The translations under genes were made by a program, and so were the position numbers. Shown one piece after another: positions 1 through 8,820 of a stretch of DNA of 64,000 bases. The notes below the pieces were generated by a model. The model was not told the DNA's origin and ran no database searches. It was given only the letters and a program-made list of their open reading frames with translations. The stretch is taken from NCBI GenBank assembly GCA_963677165.2, contig CAXXSX010000002.1:4960001-5024000 (forward strand), given 5' to 3'. This stretch comes from JAFGXT01 sp963677165 (GTDB lineage: Bacteria; Verrucomicrobiota; Lentisphaeria; Victivallales; SZUA-371). How positions within the stretch are numbered: the first letter of the stretch is position 1; the number at the start of each line of letters is the position of its first letter.

Positions 1-246
1 CACTATCCGGTAGAGATCTACCGTGAAATAAATCGTGAATATTTAGAGTCAGTTTACGAACTTGAATTTCATGGTAAATACAAAACAATAGCTCCAGGAG
101 AGAGGATCTCTATGGTTGAAATATGGCAGTTACTTTCTCCTCGGCTGCCTGATCAACCTCCTGCCCAAACAGCTTTTTTGAAAAAGCTTTTTAATAATTC
201 TAACACAAGTCTAGCCCCATCCCTAAAGGCGCTAATAGCAGAATGA
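1..246 (+). CDS. C-terminal fragment of a possible mutarotase-fold (DUF4380-like) protein
   Basis: The first 81 codons read open from the window edge to a TGA, so only the C-terminus is visible. The tail has a Glu-Leu-Glu strand followed by PGERISMVEIWQLL. This resembles the closing strands of galactose-mutarotase-like beta-sandwich proteins such as DUF4380, where a PGE(S/R) turn is followed by a Trp-containing strand. That link is pattern recognition only. It would fit a carbohydrate-active neighbourhood. No catalytic residue can be assigned, and the start lies outside the window. Confidence 0.5.
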   Translation, partial: HYPVEIYREINREYLESVYELEFHGKYKTIAPGERISMVEIWQLLSPRLPDQPPAQTAFLKKLFNNSNTSLAPSLKALIAE

Positions 247-333
247 CACCAGGGAATCTCGAATCTAAAATGGATTTTTTATAGTCATGCGCTATATTGA
301 AGGATTCAAAATTTATTAAAGGACACAATTTCT

Positions 334-1338
334 ATGAACTCAATACACTCAGCGACTCCCAAAAACCGGTGCCTGAATTTCCTGAAACCAGCAGCCATTA
401 TACTGATCATGGTTACAGGTATTTCCATGTTACTGACAGCCTGTAATTCCACCCCAAAGGAACAACAGGTAAAAGAAATTAAATTACTGACAATCGGTAA
501 CAGCTTTGCCGATAGTGCGTTCAAATATCTGCCGTCTGTTGTTAAATCAGTTCCCGGCTGTAAAATTGTCATGGACAGAGCAAATATCGGCGGATGCTCT
601 TTGGACCGCCACTGGAAAGAAGTTGAAAAATCCCAGAAAAATCCAAAATATAAACCATACTACAAAAAATATACTCTTAAAGAAAAGTTGCAACTCAAGA
701 AATGGGACGTAGTCACCATGCAACAGGTCAGCTCAAAGAGTTTCAAACTAAAAACCTATGAACCATATTTTGGCAACCTCTATAAATATGTTCATGAATA
801 CGCGCCGCAGGCAGAAATCGTTATTCAGATGACTTGGTCATACCGTCCCGATCATTGGGCTTTCGGCAAATGGGGAGTATCCGATCCGGATGATATGTTC
901 CGTAAACTATTCAACAATTATCTGTTCATGGCCAAGAAATATAACTGCAGAATCATCCCGACCGGGCTGGCGCTTCATCTTGCTCGAGAACAGCAGAAAG
1001 AAAGATTTGTTATGCCGGAAAAATTCAACGCCTCACAATATACTTATCCTGCGAAACCCAAAAATCCTGCCGGGACATTCATCAACGGTTACCACTGGAG
1101 AAAATACAAAGATGGCCACCGTAAACTCAATGGGGACCTGATTCACTTCAATAATCGTGGAAGATATCTTCAGGCATGCGTATGGTTCGCAAAACTCTTC
1201 AACAAACCGACCAGCTTGATCAAATTTGCACCGAAAGATATCACGGCTGAAGATGCCGCATTCCTGCGAAAAATTGCTCAGGAAGCAGTTGACCAATCCA
1301 ATAAGGATTTTCCGGTTAAATACCCGGTAAAGAAATAG
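334..1338 (+). CDS. DUF4886-like SGNH-hydrolase lipoprotein
   Basis: This is a 334-residue exported lipoprotein. The N-terminus has basic residues, a hydrophobic stretch and a lipobox ending LLTAC at about residue 37, followed by a Ser/Thr/Pro linker. The mature part begins IKLLTIGNSFADSAF, the GNS(F/L) block that carries the nucleophilic Ser in DUF4886/SGNH proteins. A later IGGCSL segment and a C-terminal GDLIHFNNRGRYLQACVWF segment resemble the other SGNH blocks, with His in the place expected for the catalytic base. Family knowledge suggests an esterase or deacetylase acting on glycans, but the substrate is unknown. An AAAGGA sequence about 10 bases upstream supports this ATG. It is a single-gene unit followed by a strong hairpin. 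Confidence 0.75.
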   Translation: MNSIHSATPKNRCLNFLKPAAIILIMVTGISMLLTACNSTPKEQQVKEIKLLTIGNSFADSAFKYLPSVVKSVPGCKIVMDRANIGGCSLDRHWKEVEKSQKNPKYKPYYKKYTLKEKLQLKKWDVVTMQQVSSKSFKLKTYEPYFGNLYKYVHEYAPQAEIVIQMTWSYRPDHWAFGKWGVSDPDDMFRKLFNNYLFMAKKYNCRIIPTGLALHLAREQQKERFVMPEKFNASQYTYPAKPKNPAGTFINGYHWRKYKDGHRKLNGDLIHFNNRGRYLQACVWFAKLFNKPTSLIKFAPKDITAEDAAFLRKIAQEAVDQSNKDFPVKYPVKK

Positions 1339-1370
1339 AAAACCGGGCGTCAAGCTCGTAATAATACAAT

Positions 1371-1403
1371 ACTGCAAAGCCGGCTAAATGCTGGCTTTGC
1401 AGT
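1371..1403 (+). terminator. Hairpin after the DUF4886-like gene
   Basis: Perfect 11-bp arms ACTGCAAAGCC (1371-1381) and GGCTTTGCAGT (1393-1403) flank an 11-base loop, 33 bases after the stop codon. No U-tract follows, so it may be an attenuating or Rho-assisted terminator, or simply a stabilising 3' hairpin. Confidence 0.5.
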
Positions 1404-1530
1404 AAAAAATCCTGCCATGTAATTCCAAGACTCGAAACATACACTTTTTCTTCTATTTTTCATGTTTTCAAAATATCCTTGCACTGTTCCTGTACGTATT
1501 ATTTCAAATAATTAAAACAATATATACTAG

Positions 1531-1558
1531 TTGCAAAAAATTCACTCTGTTATATATT
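1531..1558 (+). promoter_or_regulatory. Possible sigma-70 promoter for the YfhO-like gene
   Basis: TTGCAA (1531-1536) and TATATT (1553-1558) are separated by 16 bases in an AT-rich leader, 50 bases before the start codon. The elements are imperfect and the region is AT-rich, so chance matches are possible. Confidence 0.3.
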
Positions 1559-1607
1559 TTTACAATGTAATAAAATCCAACTTTTTGAACTGCCCCATCT
1601 TAGAGTC

Positions 1608-3410
1608 ATGAATTCATTTAAATATATAAAAAAGTTAGTGCCGATACTGCTGATTATTGGAATATGCCCAATTTTTTTAGGTACATTTCTTTTTTCAACT
1701 CATTGGGATATCTCGCATGATATTCTATCTTACATTGCAAGGATTCCTGTTTTTGTTGATGCGCTCAACCATGGGATTCTAATTCCACGTATTGCACCGG
1801 ACTTTTGCGGCGGCTATGGATATCCCGTATTTGTATTTTATCAGCCAGCTCTTTTCTATCTTTGGAGTATAATGCATTTTATTGGCTTCGAGCTACCTAA
1901 TGCGCTTCATGTTACGGTGCTAATTGCTTTTATCTATGGGGGGACCGGCAGTTATTTGCTGGCTAAAAAAATCAGTGGGAATGTCTATGGTTCTTTTTTT
2001 GCTGCTATTGTATTTCTACTTACTCCTTACCTTTATTGCAATTTGCACGTTAGAGGAGACTTTAGTGAGTTACTATCTATTCTTGTTGGACCAATGGCAA
2101 TGTATGCAGTTTTAGAGCTCTATGAGCGCATTAAAGAGAAACGGAAATATGTATTTTGCTTTGGTCTTACGGCCGCAGCATTAGCACTGATTATTACAAG
2201 CCATCCGGCTGGAGCAGTGTTTATCTTTGCGCCGATGTCATTTATCATTGGATACACCGTAATTTTCAGTAATCAGTATGCACCATTAAAAGAACGCATT
2301 TTTACTCTTACAATTATTGCTGCAAGCTTTGTTTTTGCACTAATTCTTAGTTCACCATACTGGTTTATCACTTTAATAATGAAACAACATATTCAATATG
2401 AGCGAATCTTAAAAGCCTTTGTTTCAACTGATCACGCTGTTTCCTTCTGGCAGTTGTTTTCTAATAAATGGGGTTTTGGCAGTTCAATACCAGGATACAA
2501 TGATAACATGTCATTTCAGCTTGGGCTACCTCACTTTATTCTGGCAATATTCGGGATGATAATTGGCTATAAAAAACGAATTATACAAATTGCCGCTCTA
2601 CTCTATTTTATATTTATTGTCTTGATGCTTCCCTGCAGTGCTTTTCTCTGGGAAAATATTGAAGTATTGCGCAGTATGCACTTCCCATGGCGAGCACTCA
2701 CTGGAACTGTATTTGTCCAATATATAGCAATTTGTGGTGTCGCTTGTTTTGTAAATAGAAGAAAATTAAGAACAACACACATTGCCATATACTCTATTAT
2801 TATATTATCCTGCAGCGCCGTTTGGTATGAAGATATGTTCAGTTCTAAAAAGATGTTTCTTAATATTCATCAGGTATTTTCTCGTCTCAGTCTGGAAGCT
2901 AGTAGACACAACTGTTATCCTCACGACGCAAGTGGAGAATTTTACCCCAAAAGTGTTGTAAAATACCCGATAACTCCAAGAGGAAATTCTCCGTTGATAA
3001 TGATTAGTGGCAGGGACACAGTCGTTAAACCGCTCCCTGGCAATAGTAAATATCATCTTCATTATCAACTAACGACGAAAGAACCTGCAATACTTGTGAT
3101 TAAACAATTTTATCTTCCTGGGTGGAAAGTTTACTTAGGAGGAAAATTAATTGAAGATAAAGTTCTCTCTCAGTCATTGGCGCCAACAGGATTAATGTGC
3201 CTCCACCTAAAGGCTCCAGTCAAAAAGCTTGAACTTAAAGCATTTTATCAACCTCCAGGAGAACGGATGTTAATTATTTTGATTGCAATAACGGTAACTA
3301 TTTGGCTACTGCTAGTGTTGAAAAGTTCTCAATGGGGACAAAGAGTATTTCAAAATGCAATGAAGCATCTACTAAGCTTCTCGTCAACAAAGAACGACAA
3401 AAAGTCATAA
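1608..3410 (+). CDS. Polytopic membrane protein, YfhO/6-PTS-related family
   Basis: This 600-residue inner-membrane protein has about 12 hydrophobic segments and a periplasmic C-terminal domain before a last membrane segment. The N-terminal loop has a His-Asp pair (HWDISHD) followed by the CGGYGYPVFVFYQPALFYL segment. That is typical of the '6-pyruvoyl-tetrahydropterin synthase-related' membrane family, which is related to YfhO and GT-C glycosyltransferases. The KQFYLPGWKVYLGGK motif near residue 505 is the PGW signature of YfhO-type C-terminal beta domains. By family it probably transfers a sugar from a polyprenyl-phosphate donor to an envelope polymer; donor and acceptor are unknown. Its AT-rich codon use differs from that of the neighbours, but no mobile element is visible. 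Confidence 0.7.
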   Translation: MNSFKYIKKLVPILLIIGICPIFLGTFLFSTHWDISHDILSYIARIPVFVDALNHGILIPRIAPDFCGGYGYPVFVFYQPALFYLWSIMHFIGFELPNALHVTVLIAFIYGGTGSYLLAKKISGNVYGSFFAAIVFLLTPYLYCNLHVRGDFSELLSILVGPMAMYAVLELYERIKEKRKYVFCFGLTAAALALIITSHPAGAVFIFAPMSFIIGYTVIFSNQYAPLKERIFTLTIIAASFVFALILSSPYWFITLIMKQHIQYERILKAFVSTDHAVSFWQLFSNKWGFGSSIPGYNDNMSFQLGLPHFILAIFGMIIGYKKRIIQIAALLYFIFIVLMLPCSAFLWENIEVLRSMHFPWRALTGTVFVQYIAICGVACFVNRRKLRTTHIAIYSIIILSCSAVWYEDMFSSKKMFLNIHQVFSRLSLEASRHNCYPHDASGEFYPKSVVKYPITPRGNSPLIMISGRDTVVKPLPGNSKYHLHYQLTTKEPAILVIKQFYLPGWKVYLGGKLIEDKVLSQSLAPTGLMCLHLKAPVKKLELKAFYQPPGERMLIILIAITVTIWLLLVLKSSQWGQRVFQNAMKHLLSFSSTKNDKKS

Positions 3411-3444
3411 ATAATTGATTCACTGCATTTTCAAACCATTCAAA

Positions 3445-4788
3445 TCAGAGAAACGCCCCGTATTTTTTCAGTTCTTCACGCAAGGCGCAGCCATTAATTT
3501 CCGGCGGATTAACTCCAGCCTTTACAGCCATAGCGGCAGCCATGCCAGCCGCCTGCCCTACAGTACATGCCGGAGGCATTACCCGCATACTGGAATGAAC
3601 CGGATGATCAACAGAAATCGGTCGTCCCCCAATCAGCAGATTATCAATTAGCTTCGGAACGATGCAGCCATAAGGTATTTCATAATAAGTACCTTTAGGA
3701 AAATGCTTAAGAATGGTTCCACTGCCGTTTGGATTGTGAATATCAATCGGATAGCTAACCCGAGCAATGGCATCTTCAAACATTGGAAACGACTCATTTT
3801 CAAAGTCAAACATATCATCGCTGACATAATTTCTTCCCATTACCCGACGTGATTCCCTCACGCCGACATGAGCGGCAATGGACCGCAACCTTGCACGTTC
3901 AAATCCCGGTACTTTTTCCCGGAATAATTTCAGAAGTTGACGAATCTGTTTGCGTGCCAATACTTCCGCATCAGACAAACTCAAACCATCGGTCGCGTGA
4001 TGTTTTATAACTCTGGTGGTATTAAAATGAATCACATCTTCCGAAAACCATGGAAATTCCAGAATGTCCTCACGCGGGCAATCGACTTCACCATTTTCTT
4101 TTGCCTCGTTATAAACCTTAGTAAGAACCTTTCTTAGAGCCCAGGTTGTTTCGGGATTTTCTTCTTCTGGAAAAAGTTTTCGACAGCATTCGGCGGCAAC
4201 TTCACGATCAATATCTTCAAGCTTAAAACAAGTAGTCATCGGCTGACAAAGCCCGTCATCATTACCATAGGCAATTTCACATCCGGCTTTTGCCGCAACA
4301 TCGGCATCACCAGTACAGTCAATATAAACTTTTCCTTTTGCCGCAGTCAAACCGGACTTTGAAAATAAGATAACCCGTTCAATCATTCCATCTTTAACTT
4401 CCACATCAAACAATTCGTGATGATATGCCGGACGCACTCCGGCTTCCAGGAGAAGATCTTCTGCAGCAAGCATTGCTTCAGGTATTCCAATGGTCATTTT
4501 ATCCCGCTCTGTAAGGTCAGTATTGGGAACATAGCTTATAATGCGCTCGCGCCATTCAGCATATACCGGCGTGTCCATGGTTTCTCCATTTACATGGTTA
4601 TACATAAAAGGACATACCTCTCCATAAACCGCCATGCCTCCAGGCCCGCCGAAACGTTCGATAATAACGGTATCGGCACCATTACGTGCTGAAGTAACAG
4701 CGGCACCCAAACCGCCGGGACCAGCTCCAAGGACGATGACATCCGCTTCTATTGTAGTTGAAACTTCACTGTAATTAAACGTATTCAT
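3445..4788 (-). CDS. FAD-dependent oxidoreductase (PF12831-type)
   Basis: This is a 447-residue flavoprotein. A Rossmann dinucleotide fold opens with VIVLGAGPGGLGAAVTSARNG and an acidic strand end (IIERFGG), both typical of the FAD_oxidored family. A TGDADVAAKAGC motif lies mid-protein, and the C-terminal IPYGCIVPKLIDNLLIGGRP...GQAAGMAAA segment closes the FAD site. There is no signal peptide, so it is cytoplasmic. The frame is open further upstream, but I chose the ATG at 4788 because GGAGAAAG lies 8 bases before it. It is transcribed divergently from an AraC regulator 128 bp away, its likely controller. Family members in PVC genomes are often linked to sugar or polyol catabolism, but the substrate cannot be read here. 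A paralogue lies at 50395-51885. Confidence 0.8.
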   Translation of the reverse strand: MNTFNYSEVSTTIEADVIVLGAGPGGLGAAVTSARNGADTVIIERFGGPGGMAVYGEVCPFMYNHVNGETMDTPVYAEWRERIISYVPNTDLTERDKMTIGIPEAMLAAEDLLLEAGVRPAYHHELFDVEVKDGMIERVILFSKSGLTAAKGKVYIDCTGDADVAAKAGCEIAYGNDDGLCQPMTTCFKLEDIDREVAAECCRKLFPEEENPETTWALRKVLTKVYNEAKENGEVDCPREDILEFPWFSEDVIHFNTTRVIKHHATDGLSLSDAEVLARKQIRQLLKLFREKVPGFERARLRSIAAHVGVRESRRVMGRNYVSDDMFDFENESFPMFEDAIARVSYPIDIHNPNGSGTILKHFPKGTYYEIPYGCIVPKLIDNLLIGGRPISVDHPVHSSMRVMPPACTVGQAAGMAAAMAVKAGVNPPEINGCALREELKKYGAFL

Positions 4789-4826
4789 TATGCTTTCTCC
4801 AGATATTTTGTTGCCTGTTATTAATG

Positions 4827-4854
4827 AATATAAGGTTTTTTTTTTCACAGTAAA
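4827..4854 (-). promoter_or_regulatory. Possible promoter of the FAD oxidoreductase
   Basis: On the minus strand TTTACT (4854-4849) and TATATT (4832-4827) are spaced by 16 bases, about 40 bases ahead of the chosen start. The divergent AraC gene begins at 4917, so a regulator site could sit between the two. Confidence 0.35.
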
Positions 4855-4916
4855 GTTGATTTTTCCGTTATTTTAGTGTAAATATCTACTAAACGCCCAA
4901 AAAATGAGAAAATTTT

Positions 4917-5783
4917 ATGGAAAACAATGAACAAATTGCCAGCAACGGCCTGAATGCAGTCCAGACCATTTTCGGTGGACATTTCACCCTGCACTACTGC
5001 AATCTCCAGGAAAATAAATTTAATCATCTGGTAAAGTCTTTTCATGATAATTCATTCTGCGATATGGTGAAACTGCATCTCGGAAGCAATATCACCCCAT
5101 GCACTGAATTCGATATGATCACTGTGCGGACCGAGTGCTTAAGGCGCAAACAACCATTCTTTAAAATATGTTCATTCGGAGCATTTGAAATCATTACACC
5201 ATTTTTTGAAGACAATGAACTAAAAATGGTTCTGTTTCATGGCCCATTCCGGCTAGCTGGTTGCCAGGATAAGAGACGTACAATCGTCCCAAATTTCTAT
5301 CATCAATCGGCAACAGAATTAGACAATGTTCTCCAGTCTCTTCCAGAAATAACACTGAAAAATGCTGATCTGGCAGCAAAACTTTGCATGGCAATGTCTG
5401 AAAATTTCATTGCGTTATGTCATCACTCACCTCAAATAAAATCCCGAAAAGACCGAATAAAATATTTTATGTCATACTCTTACCGTCACAAAAGTACCAG
5501 TCTGGACAGTCTCGCTGATTACCTAAATCTGAGCATATCGAGAACCGGCAAAGTTTTACAACAGGAATTCAACATAACATTCCCTCAAATGCTGAATCAG
5601 TACCGTTTTGACAATGCAAAAAAACTTTTGTGTGAAACAGCACTTACAACCGGCATCATTTCAGAACTATCCGGTTTTTCTTCTCCGCAGTACTTTTACC
5701 GACTATTCAGAAAAACGTTTAACATCACGCCAACAGAATACCGAAAACATTATGCCGGTCATCACCTGCCGGAAGACGTATAA
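4917..5783 (+). CDS. AraC-family regulator with PocR-like sensor
   Basis: This 288-residue transcription factor has an N-terminal sensor of about 165 residues. The spacing of Cys/Phe residues and an apparent 'C-x-GAFEIITPFF...GPFR' pattern suggest a PocR-like ligand domain. The C-terminal 100 residues form two helix-turn-helices: LDSLADYLNLSISRTGKVLQQEF, and a second ending in SGFSSPQYFYRLFRKTF...PTEYRKHY, the classic AraC ending. It probably binds DNA in the 128-bp gap shared with the divergent FAD oxidoreductase and responds to a small metabolite; the ligand is unknown. A weak GAGAAA precedes the start. Confidence 0.8.
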   Translation: MENNEQIASNGLNAVQTIFGGHFTLHYCNLQENKFNHLVKSFHDNSFCDMVKLHLGSNITPCTEFDMITVRTECLRRKQPFFKICSFGAFEIITPFFEDNELKMVLFHGPFRLAGCQDKRRTIVPNFYHQSATELDNVLQSLPEITLKNADLAAKLCMAMSENFIALCHHSPQIKSRKDRIKYFMSYSYRHKSTSLDSLADYLNLSISRTGKVLQQEFNITFPQMLNQYRFDNAKKLLCETALTTGIISELSGFSSPQYFYRLFRKTFNITPTEYRKHYAGHHLPEDV

Positions 5784-5936
5784 GTCCGTTCGACAGACAG
5801 CATCAATCTCCCCCTACATGGAACGAGGTATTAACTTTCGCTTCCGCAAGGAGCTTTGCGACTGGAGTTTGAAGCGGCACAAACGCCGTCCGTCGTACGA
5901 ACTCCTGGATTCATTGTATTTTTTTTAAGGATTCAG

Positions 5937-5964
5937 TTTCAATAACTAAAAAAAGTGCTATAAT
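5937..5964 (+). promoter_or_regulatory. Promoter with extended -10 for the chagasin-like gene
   Basis: A perfect extended -10, TGCTATAAT (TATAAT at 5959-5964), lies 16 bases after TTTCAA (5937-5942), and AAGGAAGG precedes the ATG at 5996. AAGTGCT (5953-5959) and AGCACTT (5976-5982) form an inverted repeat spanning the -10 element, which could be a repressor site or a 5' RNA hairpin. Confidence 0.5.
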
Positions 5965-5995
5965 TAATTCATATAAGCACTTAAGGAAGGATATC

Positions 5996-6412
5996 ATGTT
6001 CAAAAAGACTTTAATTGTATTATTCTGTTTTGTCTGCGTTCTCTCTATCATTGGCGGCTGTAATTGTCCTTGTTCGAAGTTGACATGCAACTGTTCTAAG
6101 ATTGCATATAAAAGTGATTCCGGAAAAGTGATAAATTTGACCGTAGGACAATTAGTCTGCATCCGTCTGGAAGAAAATCGCACCACAGGATATTCATGGG
6201 AGTATAACTGCTCCAACTCCAAAACCTGCAAACTGGAAAAGGATATTTTTCTGGCACCGACCGGAAATCTTTCCGGAGCTCCGGGCATGCGTGAATTCAT
6301 CATTAAAGCAAAATCTGCCGGTGAAACTAAAATCACCTTAAAATATATACGACCATGGGAAAAGGATCAAAAACCAGCGGAAGTCATGAATTATGAAATC
6401 GTTGTAAAATAA
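5996..6412 (+). CDS. Chagasin/inhibitor I42-family lipoprotein
   Basis: This 138-residue secreted lipoprotein has a hydrophobic signal and lipobox IIGGC (lipidated Cys22), followed by a Cys-rich linker. The mature domain carries all three loop motifs of the chagasin (I42) family of papain-type cysteine-protease inhibitors: NRTTGYSW at about 61-68, GAPGMREF at about 94-101, and RPWE at 119-122. These loops are known to insert into the active-site cleft of cathepsin-like enzymes. It would be anchored to an envelope membrane and could protect the cell against host or competitor cysteine proteases, or control its own; no such protease is encoded nearby. The preceding 200 bp hold no gene. Confidence 0.85.
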   Translation: MFKKTLIVLFCFVCVLSIIGGCNCPCSKLTCNCSKIAYKSDSGKVINLTVGQLVCIRLEENRTTGYSWEYNCSNSKTCKLEKDIFLAPTGNLSGAPGMREFIIKAKSAGETKITLKYIRPWEKDQKPAEVMNYEIVVK

Positions 6413-6538
6413 CATCGGATAAAACACTTATAACAGCACCTGGAAAACGTTAAGAGGAAGCAGTTAAACTTCTTGTATTTTACCCACTATGGAGTTATTG
6501 TTATCAGCTTAATACTTTGACATATCAGGAACTATAAA

Positions 6539-7066
6539 ATGATAAAATTTCTTTCAATCTCGACAATATGTACATTCACATTACTCCTCTGTTCATGCGG
6601 CAATTTGAATCAACAGCATATTGGCGGGGAAAAGCTGACCGCTAATAATATTAAATTCGCCCAGGGCATGGTTATCGATCCCAACTGGAATCCAATGAGC
6701 ATGTGTTTTAATGAGCAAAATAACTATACTGATTGCTGGAATTCTCATGTAGTCCCCGCTTTTCCTGTAATTTATTGGACGACGTTCGGCTATTTTGAGG
6801 ATCATTCATGCTATGGTTTAAGAAAAGTAGCGTCATTTGTTCCGTTGTTTTATTTAATACGCAATTCCGTATATGATTCACGCGGATTCCGTAAAACTTC
6901 TACCACAGACTTTAATTTAGCATTAACAATGGGATATCAGGATTTAAAAACCAAAGACTCCTTCGAGTGGAAATATGGTTTAATCTGGATTCCAGGACTT
7001 GGACCGTTTCTTGGTTTTGGAACAAATTACTTCCAATTCCTCTGGATACCTTTTTCTGATATGTAA
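6539..7066 (+). CDS. Hypothetical lipoprotein with hydrophobic aromatic C-terminus
   Basis: I do not recognise this 175-residue protein. It has a signal peptide with a lipobox ending LLCSC (Cys20), so it is probably lipidated. The mature part is rich in aromatic residues, with a Trp/Tyr/Phe-dense stretch around residues 75-105, and ends in a Gly/Phe-rich tail (GLGPFLGFGTNYFQFLWIPF). That tail may contact a membrane or pack as a small beta-structure. No enzymatic motif is visible. It stands alone between the inhibitor gene and a glycosidase gene. Confidence 0.6.
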   Translation: MIKFLSISTICTFTLLLCSCGNLNQQHIGGEKLTANNIKFAQGMVIDPNWNPMSMCFNEQNNYTDCWNSHVVPAFPVIYWTTFGYFEDHSCYGLRKVASFVPLFYLIRNSVYDSRGFRKTSTTDFNLALTMGYQDLKTKDSFEWKYGLIWIPGLGPFLGFGTNYFQFLWIPFSDM

Positions 7067-7224
7067 TTTTTCAGGAACGAAGTAAAAAACGCTTTATTCT
7101 CTCATAATCTCATATTTTCTGGTATATATCACATATATTCAACCCAAATAGCAGTTGCTCAAATAAGAGCAAACCTGTAAAATTCATTATTCACTTGCAA
7201 TATATGTAATATTATGGAGAAAAC

Positions 7225-8820
7225 ATGATGTATTCAAATATCCTTAATGTATGGGGTAAAGGACAAATTCTGGCATATTCCGGAATTGAAGGAAAAACAG
7301 ATTTTGCTAATAGTCTGATAATGCGGACTACCATAAACAGTTGCGGTTTTAACATATGCCAACCAGACAAAGGCGGCAAAATTTATTTTAATTCCAGTGA
7401 ATTGGCTGACGGTAATTTTATGTTGAGCGGAGATTTCCTGATTACCAAGAATCTAAAAGCTGCCTTTATTGATACCCATCACTGTCTGATGGAAGGCGAA
7501 TTCCACGTCAGCCCCGGCGAAAATATCAATGTTATATCTAATGGGAAACGCACCCTTGTAGGAGCAAAAGATTTTTTCAACCCCCAATTAATTGATACCA
7601 ATCTGGATAATATCATTACTGGTTATAAGAAATTTTATGAGGATCTGAAAATTCTAAATCAGCCTCGGGATGCTTCTCGTCGGACTTTGGCCAAATGCAT
7701 CTCTCAAGCACGAACAATGGTATATTCGCCGGACGCAGAGATTAAACAGCGCTGGACCACTCCGGATCGCTGGCCTCATCGCAACATGTGGTTGTGGGAC
7801 AGCGTATTTCACGCTATTGGAATGCGTCATTTCGACATAAATCTAGCCCGTGAAGCAATCCTCTCTGTATTGGATATGCAAAGCGACAACGGTTTTATTC
7901 CACATTGTGGTTATCCCGGCTTCAGGTCAGAAATAACTCAGCCGCCAGTCTTGGCTTTGGGGGTAAAACTTTTGGATGAAACAGAATCCTCCGAAGAATT
8001 TATATCACGCACCTATCCCCATTTAAAAGCCTATATAGAATGGGATCTAAACAACCGCGATACAGACGGTTACGGTCTACTTGAATGGTTTATAGAAGCA
8101 GACGAAAACTGCCGCAGCGGAGAAAGCGGTATGGATAACTCGCCACGCTTCGACAGTGCAACCCAGCTTGACGCCACAGACTTTAACGCGTTTATATCAT
8201 ATGAATGCGAAATCATGGCCGATTTCGCCACGCGCCTCGGATACAACGAGGACGCAAAAATATGGAAGGAACGTTATAAGCAACTTAACAAACTTATGAA
8301 TGAACGTTTATGGAACCCCGAGAAAAAGTTCTATTTTGATTACGATGTAAATCGTAACAAAATGTCTCCAATAATGGCAAGCTCCGGTTTCCTCCCCCTG
8401 CTCTGTGGAGCGGCATCGCAGGAACAGGCAGAAATGCTGGCAGCTCACCTTGAAAATAAAAACACATTTAACACCCCATTGACAATCGCCTCAATCGCTC
8501 TCTGTAACGAACAGTTCTACAGCAAAGACATGTGGCGTGGCCCGGTATGGGCAAACATCAACTGGCTGGTCGCACAGGGATTTCGTCGCTATGGACTGAA
8601 TGATGCTGCCGCCCGGATCTTATCGTCAACAACAAATGAAATCGAACAAATGTACCTGAAATACGGAACACTTTTTGAGTTCTATGATGACCGTAGAGAA
8701 ACTGATCCGCCGGAACTCTTACGTAAAGCCGTCAACATCCCGGATTCCTTTAACCAGGTATTCCATGATTACGGCTGGACCGCTACATTATACATCGACA
8801 TGATTATGCAGCAATCATGA
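7225..8820 (+). CDS. Glycoside hydrolase with (alpha/alpha)6 barrel, GH63/GH37-like (MGH1-type)
   Basis: This 531-residue cytoplasmic enzyme (no signal) has a short N-terminal beta domain followed by an (alpha/alpha)6 barrel. RWPHRNMWLWDSVFHAIGMRH places an Asp at about 192 where GH63/GH37/MGH1-type enzymes have the catalytic acid. DMWRGPVWANINW and a later YLKYGTLFEFYDD segment supply the other conserved edge, with Glu as likely base. Relatives hydrolyse trehalose, glucosyl- or mannosylglycerate, or alpha-linked glucosides with inversion; the exact substrate is not readable. A GGAG sequence precedes the start. The gene ends tail to tail with dprA, overlapping it by 6 bp. Confidence 0.75.
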   Translation: MMYSNILNVWGKGQILAYSGIEGKTDFANSLIMRTTINSCGFNICQPDKGGKIYFNSSELADGNFMLSGDFLITKNLKAAFIDTHHCLMEGEFHVSPGENINVISNGKRTLVGAKDFFNPQLIDTNLDNIITGYKKFYEDLKILNQPRDASRRTLAKCISQARTMVYSPDAEIKQRWTTPDRWPHRNMWLWDSVFHAIGMRHFDINLAREAILSVLDMQSDNGFIPHCGYPGFRSEITQPPVLALGVKLLDETESSEEFISRTYPHLKAYIEWDLNNRDTDGYGLLEWFIEADENCRSGESGMDNSPRFDSATQLDATDFNAFISYECEIMADFATRLGYNEDAKIWKERYKQLNKLMNERLWNPEKKFYFDYDVNRNKMSPIMASSGFLPLLCGAASQEQAEMLAAHLENKNTFNTPLTIASIALCNEQFYSKDMWRGPVWANINWLVAQGFRRYGLNDAAARILSSTTNEIEQMYLKYGTLFEFYDDRRETDPPELLRKAVNIPDSFNQVFHDYGWTATLYIDMIMQQS

